A DNA stretch of 64,000 nucleotides from positions 1-64,000 of the forward strand of contig DASREA010000027.1 of NCBI GenBank assembly GCA_035652315.1, given 5' to 3'. Positions 8,378 through 17,138 of the stretch are shown piece by piece (position 1 is the first letter of the stretch; every line of letters starts with the position of its first letter). This DNA is from CANKHA01 sp035652315 (lineage in GTDB: Bacteria; Pseudomonadota; Alphaproteobacteria; Rhizobiales; Xanthobacteraceae). A model generated the notes under the pieces. The model was not told the origin of the DNA, made no database searches, and worked only from the letters and a program-made list of their open reading frames with translations. A program made the translations under genes and the position numbers.

Positions 8378-9502
8378 ATGGCAAAAGACGCCATTGTATC
8401 GGACGAACTGGCGCAAAAATTTGCGACGGAAAAAGAGACCCCCTACACGCGCTGGGTCGCCAAGGAAGGGCTCGACATTATTCCGTCGATTTACGTGAAG
8501 AATCTCCACACCGTGGAGCTCAAACCTTGGCCGCGGCGCGGCGGCAAGGGCGTCTACATGAACCACGACGCTTCGCGCACCTCCAACGATTGCTATGTCT
8601 GCGAAATCCCCCCGGGTGGCAAGCTCGCGCCGCAGCGCCAGCTCTTCGAGGAGATGATCCTCGTGCTCGATGGCCGCGGCTCGACCAGCGTATGGAACGA
8701 CGCCGGCCAAAAAGTTACCTTTGAATGGAAAGCCGGGGCGCTGTTCGCCATTCCGCTCAATACCTGGCATCAGCACTTCAACGGCTCAGGCCAGGAGCCG
8801 GCGCGCTTCGTCGCCGTGACCAATGCCCCGCCGGTCATAAATCTCTACGAGGAGACCGATTTCGTCTTCAATACGAAGCACGATTTCAAGAGCCGGTTTG
8901 CCGGCGAACCCGATTATTTCAGCGCCAAGGGCGAGCAGAAGGGCCTTCTCCTGGAGACTAATTTCGTGGCCGACGCGGTGAATCTGCCGCTGATCAGCGC
9001 CAAGGAGCGCGGCGCCGGCGGCGGCCATATCCGCTTCAATATGGCCCGCGGCTCGATGAACAGCCACATCTCGCAGTTCCCGACCAGTACCTACAAGAAG
9101 GCCCACGCGCACGGACCCGGCGCGCATGTCATCATCCTCAGCGGCGAAGGCTATTCGCTGATGTGGCCGGAAGGCGAAGAGCCGAAGCGCTACGAGTGGC
9201 AAGTCGGCACTATGATCGTGCCGCCGAATATGTGGTATCACCAGCACTTCAATACCGGCACGACGCCCGCGCGCTATCTCGCCTTCAAGCACGAGGTGGT
9301 TTCGGTTCGTAACGCCCAGGGCGTGCCCAAGGCTTGGATCAGTAAGCGGCTCGGCGGCGACCAGATCGACTACGTCGACGAGAATCCGGTGGTGCGCAAG
9401 CTGTTCGCGGAAGCGCTCGCCAAGCACGGCATGAAGCCGAAGATGGACGAGGCCTACGCCTCGGAGAAAGCGGAGCTCGAACAGCTCGCGAAATCCGCCT
9501 GA
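8378..9502 (+). CDS. Two-domain cupin (bicupin) protein
   Basis: This encodes 374 residues with two cupin modules. In the first (about residues 80-150) the usual metal-binding HxH is replaced by PQRQLFEEM, although a WHQHFN segment is present. The second (about 225-310) keeps KAHAHGPGAH and WYHQHFN, which supply three or more His for one metal ion. Bicupins of this kind include gentisate-type dioxygenases and oxalate decarboxylases, but no closer match is recognised, so substrate and reaction are unknown. A GAGGAGAAG precedes the ATG. It sits directly downstream of the EutA-like gene and is closed by a strong terminator, so the two probably form one unit. Confidence 0.75.
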   Translation: MAKDAIVSDELAQKFATEKETPYTRWVAKEGLDIIPSIYVKNLHTVELKPWPRRGGKGVYMNHDASRTSNDCYVCEIPPGGKLAPQRQLFEEMILVLDGRGSTSVWNDAGQKVTFEWKAGALFAIPLNTWHQHFNGSGQEPARFVAVTNAPPVINLYEETDFVFNTKHDFKSRFAGEPDYFSAKGEQKGLLLETNFVADAVNLPLISAKERGAGGGHIRFNMARGSMNSHISQFPTSTYKKAHAHGPGAHVIILSGEGYSLMWPEGEEPKRYEWQVGTMIVPPNMWYHQHFNTGTTPARYLAFKHEVVSVRNAQGVPKAWISKRLGGDQIDYVDENPVVRKLFAEALAKHGMKPKMDEAYASEKAELEQLAKSA

Positions 9503-9521
9503 CGATCGGCGGTCGAATGAC

Positions 9522-9551
9522 AAGGCCCCGGCGCGAGCCGGGGCCTTTTTT
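9522..9551. terminator. Strong terminator between bicupin and RND operon
   Basis: A perfect 10-bp stem (AAGGCCCCGG with CCGGGGCCTT) and a 6-base loop run into six T residues. It ends the plus-strand bicupin transcript. The TAA of the minus-strand RND permease gene overlaps its T-run, so it may act on both transcripts. Confidence 0.85.
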
Positions 9552-12500
9552 ATTCGGCGGGAAGCGCCGGCGGCAGCAATTCCGCCGTGCCGCTTTTGCG
9601 GCCTTTGACGCGCCGGCGCAGGTTGTCCAGCATCAGATAGATCACCGGCGTCGTATAGAGCGTCAGGATTTGCGACACGAGGAGACCGCCGATGATGGTC
9701 ATGCCCAGCGGGCGGCGCAATTCCGTTCCCGGGCCGGTGGCGACCACGAGCGGTACCGCGCCGAGGATGGCCGCCAACGTGGTCATCATGATGGGGCGGA
9801 AGCGCGCCAGACAGGCTTCGAACACGGCGCGATCCGGACTGAGACCGCGCCGCCGTTCGCCATCGAGGGCGAAATCCACCAGCATGATGCCGTTCTTCTT
9901 CACCAGGCCGATGAGCAGGATGATGCCGATGAAGGCGATGACCGTCAGTTCCACGTTGAACATCCGCAGCGCCAGCAACGCGCCGAGTCCCGCCGACGGC
10001 AGCGTCGAGATGATGGTCAGCGGGTGGAGCAGGCTCTCGTAAAGGACACCGAGCACGATGTAGACCGCGAGCAGCGCGGCCATCAGCAGCAACGGCTGCG
10101 CGGCGATGGTGCGGCGGTAGTTCTGCGCGTCGCCAGAGAATTCGGTGTGCAGTGTGTCCGGCAGGTGCATTTCCGCCATGGCGTTCTGGATGGCGGCGAT
10201 GCTCTGCTCCAGCACGATCCCGGCCGCAAGATCGTAGCTGATCGTTACGGATGGAAATTGCCCTTGGTGATTGATGACGAGGGGGGACACGCCGCGTTCG
10301 ACATGAGCGACGCTCGACAGCGGCACCTGCGCGTTGCTGGCGCCGGGCACGAAGATTTTGCTCATGTCGTTGGGGTCGCGCTGCAGCCGCGGATCGACTT
10401 CAAGCACGACGCGGTACTGGTTGCGGCGGCTGTAGATCGTCGCGACCTGCCGCTGCGAGAAAGCGTTATTCAGCGCGCCGTCGATGTCCTGGATACGCAC
10501 GCCGAGCCGTGATGCGGCGAGGCGGTCGATCACCACGTTGGCCTGCAAGCCGCCCTGGTCGCGGTCGGTATTGACGTCGGCGAGCTCCGGCAGGTCCTGC
10601 AGGCGGTCGACGACCTTCGGAACCCAGGCGTTGAGTTCCTCGATGTCCGGGTCCCACAAGGTGAACTGATAGGTCGCGTCGCTCGAGCGGCCGCCGCTGC
10701 GCAGGTCCTGCGCCGGAGTCATCGAGGCGCGAAGTCCGGGAATTGCATTCACCTTCTGTCGCAGCCGCCGCGCCACCTCCGCCGTGCTGGCGCCGCGAGT
10801 CTCCAGAGGCTTCAGACTGACAAACAACGAGCCTCGGTTGACGGAAGGATTGAAGCCTCCGGATCCCACGGACGATCCTACGCCAGCCACTGCCGGATCG
10901 GCCATCACCAACGCGGTGGCGCGCTGTTGCAGCTTGGACATGGCGTCGAAGGAAATATCCGTTGCCGCGCGCGTGTGGCCGTACATCAAGCCGGTATCGT
11001 CCTGCGGGAAATAGCCCTTGGGAACCCGGATATAAAGCGTCACGGTCAGCACGATGGTCGTTAGGAAAAGCAGCAGCACCAGGCCTCGGTAATGCAACAC
11101 GAATTGCAGGCTTTGAGCGTAGCCACGAATCAGCCGCGACATGAAAAATTCCATGCCGCGATCGAGCCGGGACGCGGTTTTGCTGGGTGCGGCGCGCACG
11201 AAATGCGCGCAGATCATCGGCGTGACCGACAGCGAAATCATCGTCGAAATGGCGATGGCGAAGGTCAGGGTGACGGAAAATTCGCGGAAAAAGCGGCCAA
11301 CGATGCCGCCCATGAAGAGCAGCGGGATGAAGGCGGCAAACAGCGAAATGCTGATCGACACGACGGTAAAGCCGATTTGACGCGCCCCCGCCAGCGCCGC
11401 CCGTAGCGGCGAGTAGCCGCGCTCGAGATTCCGGAACATATTTTCGATCATGACAATGGCGTCGTCGACCACGAAGCCCACGGAAACCGCGAGCGCCATC
11501 AAAGAGATATTGTCGAGCGAGAAACCGGCCGCCCACATCGCCGCGCAGGTGCCGGCCAGCGACAGCGGCACGGTAACACCGGCCGCCGTGGTGGCCGCGG
11601 CGCGCCGCAGAAACACGAAGACCACGATCATCACCAGCACCACGGTGGCGCCGAGCGCGAATTGCATGTGCTGGATGCCGGAGCGGATGGTCTGGCTGCG
11701 GTCGGACAACACGGATATCTGAATGTCGGCCGGAATCCAGCGCTTCAGCTCCGGCAGCAGGTCTCGGATTCGCTGCACGGTCTCGACCACGTTCGCCGCC
11801 GACTCCTTGGTGATAATGAGCAGCACCGCCGGCTGCGCGTTGAACCAGCTCGCGGAACGGCTGTTGCGCACGCCCTGCTCGATCTTCGCCACGTCCGACA
11901 GGCGGATGACGTTTCCATTCACCGTCTTGACGACGATCGGATTGTAGTCCTTCGCATTCTGAAGCTGGCTATTGATGGCGATTACCTCGGCCTGCGCGGC
12001 GCCGTCGAAGGCGCCGAGGGGTCCCAACGCGTTGGCGCCCGAGATGGCGGTGCGCACCTGCTCCATGCTGACGCCGGCGGAGGCGAGTGCGGCGGGATTG
12101 ACCTGCACGCGAATAGCGGGCTGCTCGGCGCCGCTGACAGTGACGTCGCCGACGCCTTCCACCTGGGAGATGCGTTGCGCGATGATGCTGTCGGCGATGT
12201 CGTACATCGCGCTTGGCGCGATGGTCTTCGATGTCATCGCCAGGATCAATACCGGCGCTGCGGCTGGGTTATACTTACGGAAGCTCGGTAACGTGGGAAG
12301 GTCGCCGGGCAGATCGCTCAACGCGGCGTTCAATGCTGCCTGCACGTCGCGGGCGGCGCCGTCGACGTTACGGTTGAGGTCGAATTGCGCAACGATGCGG
12401 CTCGACCCGAGAGAATTGCGCGAGGTGAGCTCGTTTACGCCGGAAATCTCTGAAATCCGCCGTTCGATCGGGGCCGCGACCGTCGCCGCCATCGTCGCGG

Positions 12501-12666
12501 GATCGGCGCCCGGGCGGCTCGCGGAGACGCTGATCGTCGGCAGATCGACGGTCGGCAGGCTGGAAACCGGGAGAAAGCGGTAGGCGACGGCGCCGGCGAG
12601 AAAGATGCCGACGGCAAGCAAGGTCGTGGCAATCGGCCGGCGGATGAAGGGTCGTGAGATATTCAT
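9550..12666 (-). CDS. mdtC: RND multidrug efflux permease, MdtC-like subunit
   Basis: This is a 1038-residue inner-membrane proton/drug antiporter of the HAE-1 (AcrB/MdtBC) family at full family length. The N-terminus MNISRPFIRRPIATTLLAVG matches the conserved first helix. The TM4 proton-relay segment reads GFVVDDAIVMIEN with the two adjacent Asp residues. Conserved periplasmic porter segments and the closing helices (LVSQILTLYTTPVIYL) are present. It is the last gene of a four-gene operon, three bases after the preceding permease gene. Two different permeases with one adaptor is the MdtABC arrangement, in which the two proteins form a mixed trimer. The B/C assignment is by gene order. Confidence 0.93.
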   Translation of the reverse strand: MNISRPFIRRPIATTLLAVGIFLAGAVAYRFLPVSSLPTVDLPTISVSASRPGADPATMAATVAAPIERRISEISGVNELTSRNSLGSSRIVAQFDLNRNVDGAARDVQAALNAALSDLPGDLPTLPSFRKYNPAAAPVLILAMTSKTIAPSAMYDIADSIIAQRISQVEGVGDVTVSGAEQPAIRVQVNPAALASAGVSMEQVRTAISGANALGPLGAFDGAAQAEVIAINSQLQNAKDYNPIVVKTVNGNVIRLSDVAKIEQGVRNSRSASWFNAQPAVLLIITKESAANVVETVQRIRDLLPELKRWIPADIQISVLSDRSQTIRSGIQHMQFALGATVVLVMIVVFVFLRRAAATTAAGVTVPLSLAGTCAAMWAAGFSLDNISLMALAVSVGFVVDDAIVMIENMFRNLERGYSPLRAALAGARQIGFTVVSISISLFAAFIPLLFMGGIVGRFFREFSVTLTFAIAISTMISLSVTPMICAHFVRAAPSKTASRLDRGMEFFMSRLIRGYAQSLQFVLHYRGLVLLLFLTTIVLTVTLYIRVPKGYFPQDDTGLMYGHTRAATDISFDAMSKLQQRATALVMADPAVAGVGSSVGSGGFNPSVNRGSLFVSLKPLETRGASTAEVARRLRQKVNAIPGLRASMTPAQDLRSGGRSSDATYQFTLWDPDIEELNAWVPKVVDRLQDLPELADVNTDRDQGGLQANVVIDRLAASRLGVRIQDIDGALNNAFSQRQVATIYSRRNQYRVVLEVDPRLQRDPNDMSKIFVPGASNAQVPLSSVAHVERGVSPLVINHQGQFPSVTISYDLAAGIVLEQSIAAIQNAMAEMHLPDTLHTEFSGDAQNYRRTIAAQPLLLMAALLAVYIVLGVLYESLLHPLTIISTLPSAGLGALLALRMFNVELTVIAFIGIILLIGLVKKNGIMLVDFALDGERRRGLSPDRAVFEACLARFRPIMMTTLAAILGAVPLVVATGPGTELRRPLGMTIIGGLLVSQILTLYTTPVIYLMLDNLRRRVKGRKSGTAELLPPALPAE

Positions 12667-12669
12667 CGC

Positions 12670-15600
12670 CTACTCCGCAGGCTCTCGGGGCAGAACCTTG
12701 CCGGGGCGGGCGCGGCGCCGGGGCGCGGCTCGCCGGCTCAACATATCCTTCACGCGGTCCATGCCGAGATAGATCACAGGGGTGGTGTAAAGCGTGAGGA
12801 GCTGGCTAAGCAGCAAGCCGCCGACAATCGTAACGCCGAGCGGATTGCGCAACTCCGATCCGGTACCGCTTTCCAGCGCCAGCGGCAGCGCGCCGAACAG
12901 CGCCGCCAGCGTGGTCATCATGATCGGCCGGAACCGAAGCAACGCTGCCTGGACGATGGAATCGCGTGGCGACATGCCTTGCTGCCGCTCGGCGTCCAGG
13001 GCGAAGTCGATCATCATGATCGCGTTCTTTTTCACGATGCCCATCAGCAGAATGATGCCGATCAGCGCCACCAGCGAAAGATCGTAGCCGAACAGCATGA
13101 GCGCCAGCAGCGCGCCAACGCCGGCGGACGGCAGCGTGGAAAGAATCGTCAGCGGGTGGATGAAACTTTCGTAGAGAATCCCAAGCACGATGTAGATGGT
13201 GATGACGGCGGCAAGGATGAGCCAAGGCTGTCCGGCGAGCGATTTCTCGAATTCCGCCGAATCGCCGGAATAGCTGCCGATGACCGTGGAAGGCATGTCG
13301 ATCCGCCGTTCGGCATTGGCGATGGCGCTGACGGCGTGGCTCAAGGATGCGCCCGGCGCCAGATCGAAGCTGATGGTGACCGCGGGAAATTGCTCCTCAT
13401 GCGCGATGACCAGCGGCGCGGTGGCGTGATGCGTGGTGGCAAAGGCGCTGAGCGGCACCTGAACGCCGCCCGCGCCGTTGACGTAAAGCTTGGACAGCGA
13501 CGATGGATCTTCCTGATATTGCGGCATCGCTTCGAGAATGACGCGATACTGATTGGCCTGGGCGTAGATCGTCGAAATCTGCCGTTGGCCGAAGGCGTCG
13601 TTGAGGACGTCGCTCACTCCTTGCAGCGATACGCCGAGGCGGCCGGCCTTCTCGCGGTCGATATCCACGAACATGCGCAGTCCGCCGTCCTGCGACTCTG
13701 TGCCGACATGCTGAAGCACCGGATCGTTGCGCAGCGCACCTGCCAAGCTCCTCGCCCAACGCGTCACCTCGTCACGATTGGTTCCGGTCAGGGTATATTG
13801 GAACTGGGCGCGGCTCGCGCGGGTGCTGATTTGAATATCCTGCACCGGCTGAAAATAGACGGTCACGCCGGGAATCGGCGCGACGTCGTTGCGCAGCCGC
13901 GCGATCACCTGATTGAGCGAGGCGCTTCGCTGGTTGCGCGAGCGCAGCGTGATCTGCGTGTGCGCGACGTTTGGCGTCGAATTCGTCGTGCTGCTGCCGA
14001 CGATTGAGACGAGGCCGGTGACGTCGGGATCCTCGCGCAGCGCCGTTTCGACTTTTTTCTGCAGGTCTTGCATTTGGGTGAAGGAAACCTGCGGCCCCGC
14101 CTCGATCGCCGCGGTGATGAGGCTGGTATCCTGCAACGGCAAAAACCCTTTTGGGATAAAGACATACAGCAGAATCGTGGCCGCCAGCGTCGCCGCGGTG
14201 ACGATCAGGGTCGGGGTCTGTCGCCGCAGCACCCATTCAAGGCTCTGCCGGTAGCTGTCGACCGCCCAATCGACGAGCCGGCTGAAATTGCGCGAGAGCG
14301 GCCCGCCAATGTGCTCGGTCTGCTGGCGGAGGATGCGGCTGCACATCATCGGCGTCAGCGTCAGCGATACGATTGCGGAAACGACCACGGCGATGCTCAA
14401 GGTCAACGCGAATTCGCGGAACATGCGGCCAACGAGTCCGGTCATGAACAGGAGCGGAATGAAGACCGCGATCAACGACATGGTCAGAGAAATCACCGTG
14501 AAGCCGATTTCGCTGGCGCCGCGCAGCGCCGCGCGCATCGGCGTTTCGCCGCGCTCCATGTGGCGGACGATGTTCTCGATCATCACGATCGCGTCGTCGA
14601 TCACGAAGCCGGTGCCGATGGTGAGCGCCATCAGCGACAGATTGTCCAGGCTGAAGCCGCAGAACCACATCACGCCGAAAGTGGCGACCAGCGACAGCGG
14701 CAGGGCAACGCCGGCGATGATTGTCGCCCGGATCGTGCGCAGGAATAGGAAGACCACGAGCACGACCAGCAACACGCTGAGGATGAGCGTGAACTGCACG
14801 TCGTGAATAGAGGCCCGTATCGTTTCCGTTCGGTCGTGCACTACTGCGAGCGAGACCCCAGCCGGCATCGAGCGCCGCAATTTGGGCAGCTCGGCGCTGA
14901 CGCGCTGGACCGTTTGGATCACGTTCGCGCCTGGTTGCCGCTGCACGTCGACGATCACGGCCGGCTTGCTCTGATACCAGCCGCTGATCTTGGCATTCTC
15001 CAAGCCGTCCACGACATTGGCCACATCGCGCAGCAGCACCGGTGCGCCGTTGCGATAGGCTACAACGATGGAGCGATAGGCCTCCGCGTTGTCGATCTGA
15101 TCGTTGGCGGCAATGGTGTAGGATTGATGCGCGCCATCGAGCGACCCCTTCGGTCCGGCGACATTGGCACCGACGATGGTGGTGCGCAGATCGTCCAGTC
15201 CGATGCCGTAGTTGGCAAGGCGCGACAAATCGGCCTGGATACGTACCGCCGGCCGGATGCCGCCCTCGACCGATACGTGGCCGACCCCACTGACTTCGCT
15301 CAATCGCTGCGCGATCAGCGTATCGGCAAGGTCGCTTAGTTGCCGGAGCGAGGCGGTATCCGAGGTCAGTGCCAAAGTAATGATGGGCGCGTCGGCCGGA
15401 TTCACCTTCGAATAGGTCGGCGGATACGGCAGGTTGCGCGGCAAGGTCGAGCCGGCAGCATTAATCGCGGCCTGCACGTCCTGCGCCGCGGCATCGATGT
15501 CGCGATTGAGATCGAACTGCAAGGTGATCTGGCTGAGCCCGTAAGAGCTCGTCGAGGTCATGGTCGAGAGCGAAGGAATGCGGCCGAATTGCCGCTCGAG

Positions 15601-15798
15601 CGAAGCCGTGATCAGCGACTCCGTCGTGTCCGGGCTGGCGCCGGGCAACTGCGTTGTCACCTGGATGGTGGGAAAGTCGACTTGCGGCAGCGAGGCGACG
15701 GGAAGAAGCCAGTATCCCAGGGTGCCGCCCAGCATGACGGCAATGCCGAGCAAGGATGTCGCGATCGGCCGATGAATAAACGGCGATGAAACGCTCAT
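12670..15798 (-). CDS. mdtB: RND multidrug efflux permease, MdtB-like subunit
   Basis: This encodes 1042 residues and is the paralogue of the downstream permease. It starts MSVSSPFIHRPIATSLLGIA and carries the TM4 relay GFVIDDAIVMIEN. The C-terminal half holds GALPLALESGTGSELR and LLSQLLTLYTTPVIYL, typical of HAE-1 pumps. Its ATG overlaps the stop of the adaptor gene by four bases (ATGA), so the two are translationally coupled. With its partner it should form a heterotrimeric pump moving drugs or bile-salt-like amphiphiles from the periplasmic leaflet out through the outer-membrane factor. Substrate cannot be read from sequence. Confidence 0.93.
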   Translation of the reverse strand: MSVSSPFIHRPIATSLLGIAVMLGGTLGYWLLPVASLPQVDFPTIQVTTQLPGASPDTTESLITASLERQFGRIPSLSTMTSTSSYGLSQITLQFDLNRDIDAAAQDVQAAINAAGSTLPRNLPYPPTYSKVNPADAPIITLALTSDTASLRQLSDLADTLIAQRLSEVSGVGHVSVEGGIRPAVRIQADLSRLANYGIGLDDLRTTIVGANVAGPKGSLDGAHQSYTIAANDQIDNAEAYRSIVVAYRNGAPVLLRDVANVVDGLENAKISGWYQSKPAVIVDVQRQPGANVIQTVQRVSAELPKLRRSMPAGVSLAVVHDRTETIRASIHDVQFTLILSVLLVVLVVFLFLRTIRATIIAGVALPLSLVATFGVMWFCGFSLDNLSLMALTIGTGFVIDDAIVMIENIVRHMERGETPMRAALRGASEIGFTVISLTMSLIAVFIPLLFMTGLVGRMFREFALTLSIAVVVSAIVSLTLTPMMCSRILRQQTEHIGGPLSRNFSRLVDWAVDSYRQSLEWVLRRQTPTLIVTAATLAATILLYVFIPKGFLPLQDTSLITAAIEAGPQVSFTQMQDLQKKVETALREDPDVTGLVSIVGSSTTNSTPNVAHTQITLRSRNQRSASLNQVIARLRNDVAPIPGVTVYFQPVQDIQISTRASRAQFQYTLTGTNRDEVTRWARSLAGALRNDPVLQHVGTESQDGGLRMFVDIDREKAGRLGVSLQGVSDVLNDAFGQRQISTIYAQANQYRVILEAMPQYQEDPSSLSKLYVNGAGGVQVPLSAFATTHHATAPLVIAHEEQFPAVTISFDLAPGASLSHAVSAIANAERRIDMPSTVIGSYSGDSAEFEKSLAGQPWLILAAVITIYIVLGILYESFIHPLTILSTLPSAGVGALLALMLFGYDLSLVALIGIILLMGIVKKNAIMMIDFALDAERQQGMSPRDSIVQAALLRFRPIMMTTLAALFGALPLALESGTGSELRNPLGVTIVGGLLLSQLLTLYTTPVIYLGMDRVKDMLSRRAAPRRRARPGKVLPREPAE

Positions 15799-17138
15799 TG
15801 TCCGGAGCCTGAAGCCGCCCCCGCGCTTGAACGGCGCTGCCGCGTACCGCGTCCTGTATCGTTCGGCCGGTTGCCGGCGCGGCCGCGATCCGCCCCCGAT
15901 ATCGCCGCGGGATCCTGCGCCGGCACCTCGCCGGCCGAGGGCGCGCCGGCACCGCCGTTCTGCCCAGCGCTCACCCGCACCCGCGTTCCTTCGGCGAGTT
16001 GCGCGAAGCCGGTGGTCACCACGTCGTTGCCGGCCTGCACGCCGCTGGCAATCACCGCTTGCGTGTCGTTCTGCTGGCTGACCGTGACCGGATGGATGGT
16101 TACGTGGTCGCCGTCCACGACAAACACGAAGGGACCATTGGGCCCGCGTTGCACCGCCGCCGTGGGCACCACCACGACCTGCTTCAGCGTGTCGATCAGC
16201 ATGCGGACATTGACGAATTGCCCGGGCCAGAGTTGCAGACCGGAATTGGGAAATTCGGCCTTCAGCTTCACCGTTCCGGTCGTCGGATCGACCTGATTGT
16301 CGACCACCTGCAAGACGCCTTCGTCGGTCGGCTGGTTATTTGAACCGAGCGCATCGACGCGCAGCGGATGCTGCGCGAAGGCGAGGTTCACGCGCGCCAC
16401 ATCCTGCTGCGGCAGGTTGAAGAGCACCGAAATCGGCTTGATCTGCGTGAGCACGACGATGCCGTTCGTATCCGTGGTATGCACGATATTGCCTTCGTCG
16501 ACCTGACGGATGCCGGTGCGGCCGCTGATCGGCGCTGTGATGGTGGTGTAGGACAACACCGCGCGCGCATTGTCGATCGCCGCCTGATCGGCCTGCACCT
16601 GCGCCTGCAATTGCGTGACCATGGCCTGTTGGGTATCGGCCTGCTGCTTGGTGATCGAGTTGCTCGCGGCCAGGCGCTGGTAGCGCTCGAGATCGAGCTT
16701 GGCATTGCCGAGCTGCGCCTCATCCTGCGCTTTCTTGGCGATGGCCTGGTCGAGTTGCGCCTGGTAGGTGGTCGGATCGATGCGGGCGAGCACGTAGCCC
16801 TTCGGCACGTCCTGGCCTTCCTTGAAATTGATGCTGATGAGCTTTCCTTCGACCTGCGGGCGCACCGTCACGGTATTGAGCGCCTTGGCGGTGCCGACGC
16901 CGTCGAGATAGACCGGAACATCGGCAAGCCGCGCTTTCTCCGCGAGCACGGGAATCGGGCCCCCGGTGCCGCCGCCGCCCCGCGAGCCGCGCACCTGTTC
17001 CTGCACACGCTGCTGCGGCATCAGGATCAGCGCCGCGGCGCCGAAGATGATGAGCGCGGCAACGGCCACGGCAAGAGCGCGGCGGTTGTTGCTGATCTTG
17101 CCGAGTGAAATATCAATAAGCCGGCGATTATCGCTCAT
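15795..17138 (-). CDS. mdtA: RND efflux membrane-fusion adaptor, MdtA-like
   Basis: This encodes 447 residues. A single membrane anchor lies at about residues 21-40 (AVAVAALIIFGAAALILM). A flexible Gly-rich linker follows, then the biotinyl-lipoyl half-motif VRPQVEGKLISINFKEGQDV, an alpha-hairpin region rich in Gln and Ala (about 125-195), the second lipoyl half (ITAPISGRTGIRQVDEGN) and beta-barrel domains ending with AAVQRGPNGPFVFVVDGD. The tail after about residue 400 is Pro, Gly and Arg-rich and looks disordered. It bridges the permeases and the outer-membrane channel in the periplasm. The start codon overlaps the stop of the upstream gene (ATGA). Confidence 0.93.
   Translation of the reverse strand: MSDNRRLIDISLGKISNNRRALAVAVAALIIFGAAALILMPQQRVQEQVRGSRGGGGTGGPIPVLAEKARLADVPVYLDGVGTAKALNTVTVRPQVEGKLISINFKEGQDVPKGYVLARIDPTTYQAQLDQAIAKKAQDEAQLGNAKLDLERYQRLAASNSITKQQADTQQAMVTQLQAQVQADQAAIDNARAVLSYTTITAPISGRTGIRQVDEGNIVHTTDTNGIVVLTQIKPISVLFNLPQQDVARVNLAFAQHPLRVDALGSNNQPTDEGVLQVVDNQVDPTTGTVKLKAEFPNSGLQLWPGQFVNVRMLIDTLKQVVVVPTAAVQRGPNGPFVFVVDGDHVTIHPVTVSQQNDTQAVIASGVQAGNDVVTTGFAQLAEGTRVRVSAGQNGGAGAPSAGEVPAQDPAAISGADRGRAGNRPNDTGRGTRQRRSSAGAASGSGQ

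Noticed and set aside
9517..14806. Several plus-strand frames of 100 to 340 residues opposite the RND permeases
   Set aside because: They are rich in Arg, His, Asp and Gln with no domain signs, typical antisense shadows of membrane-protein genes.
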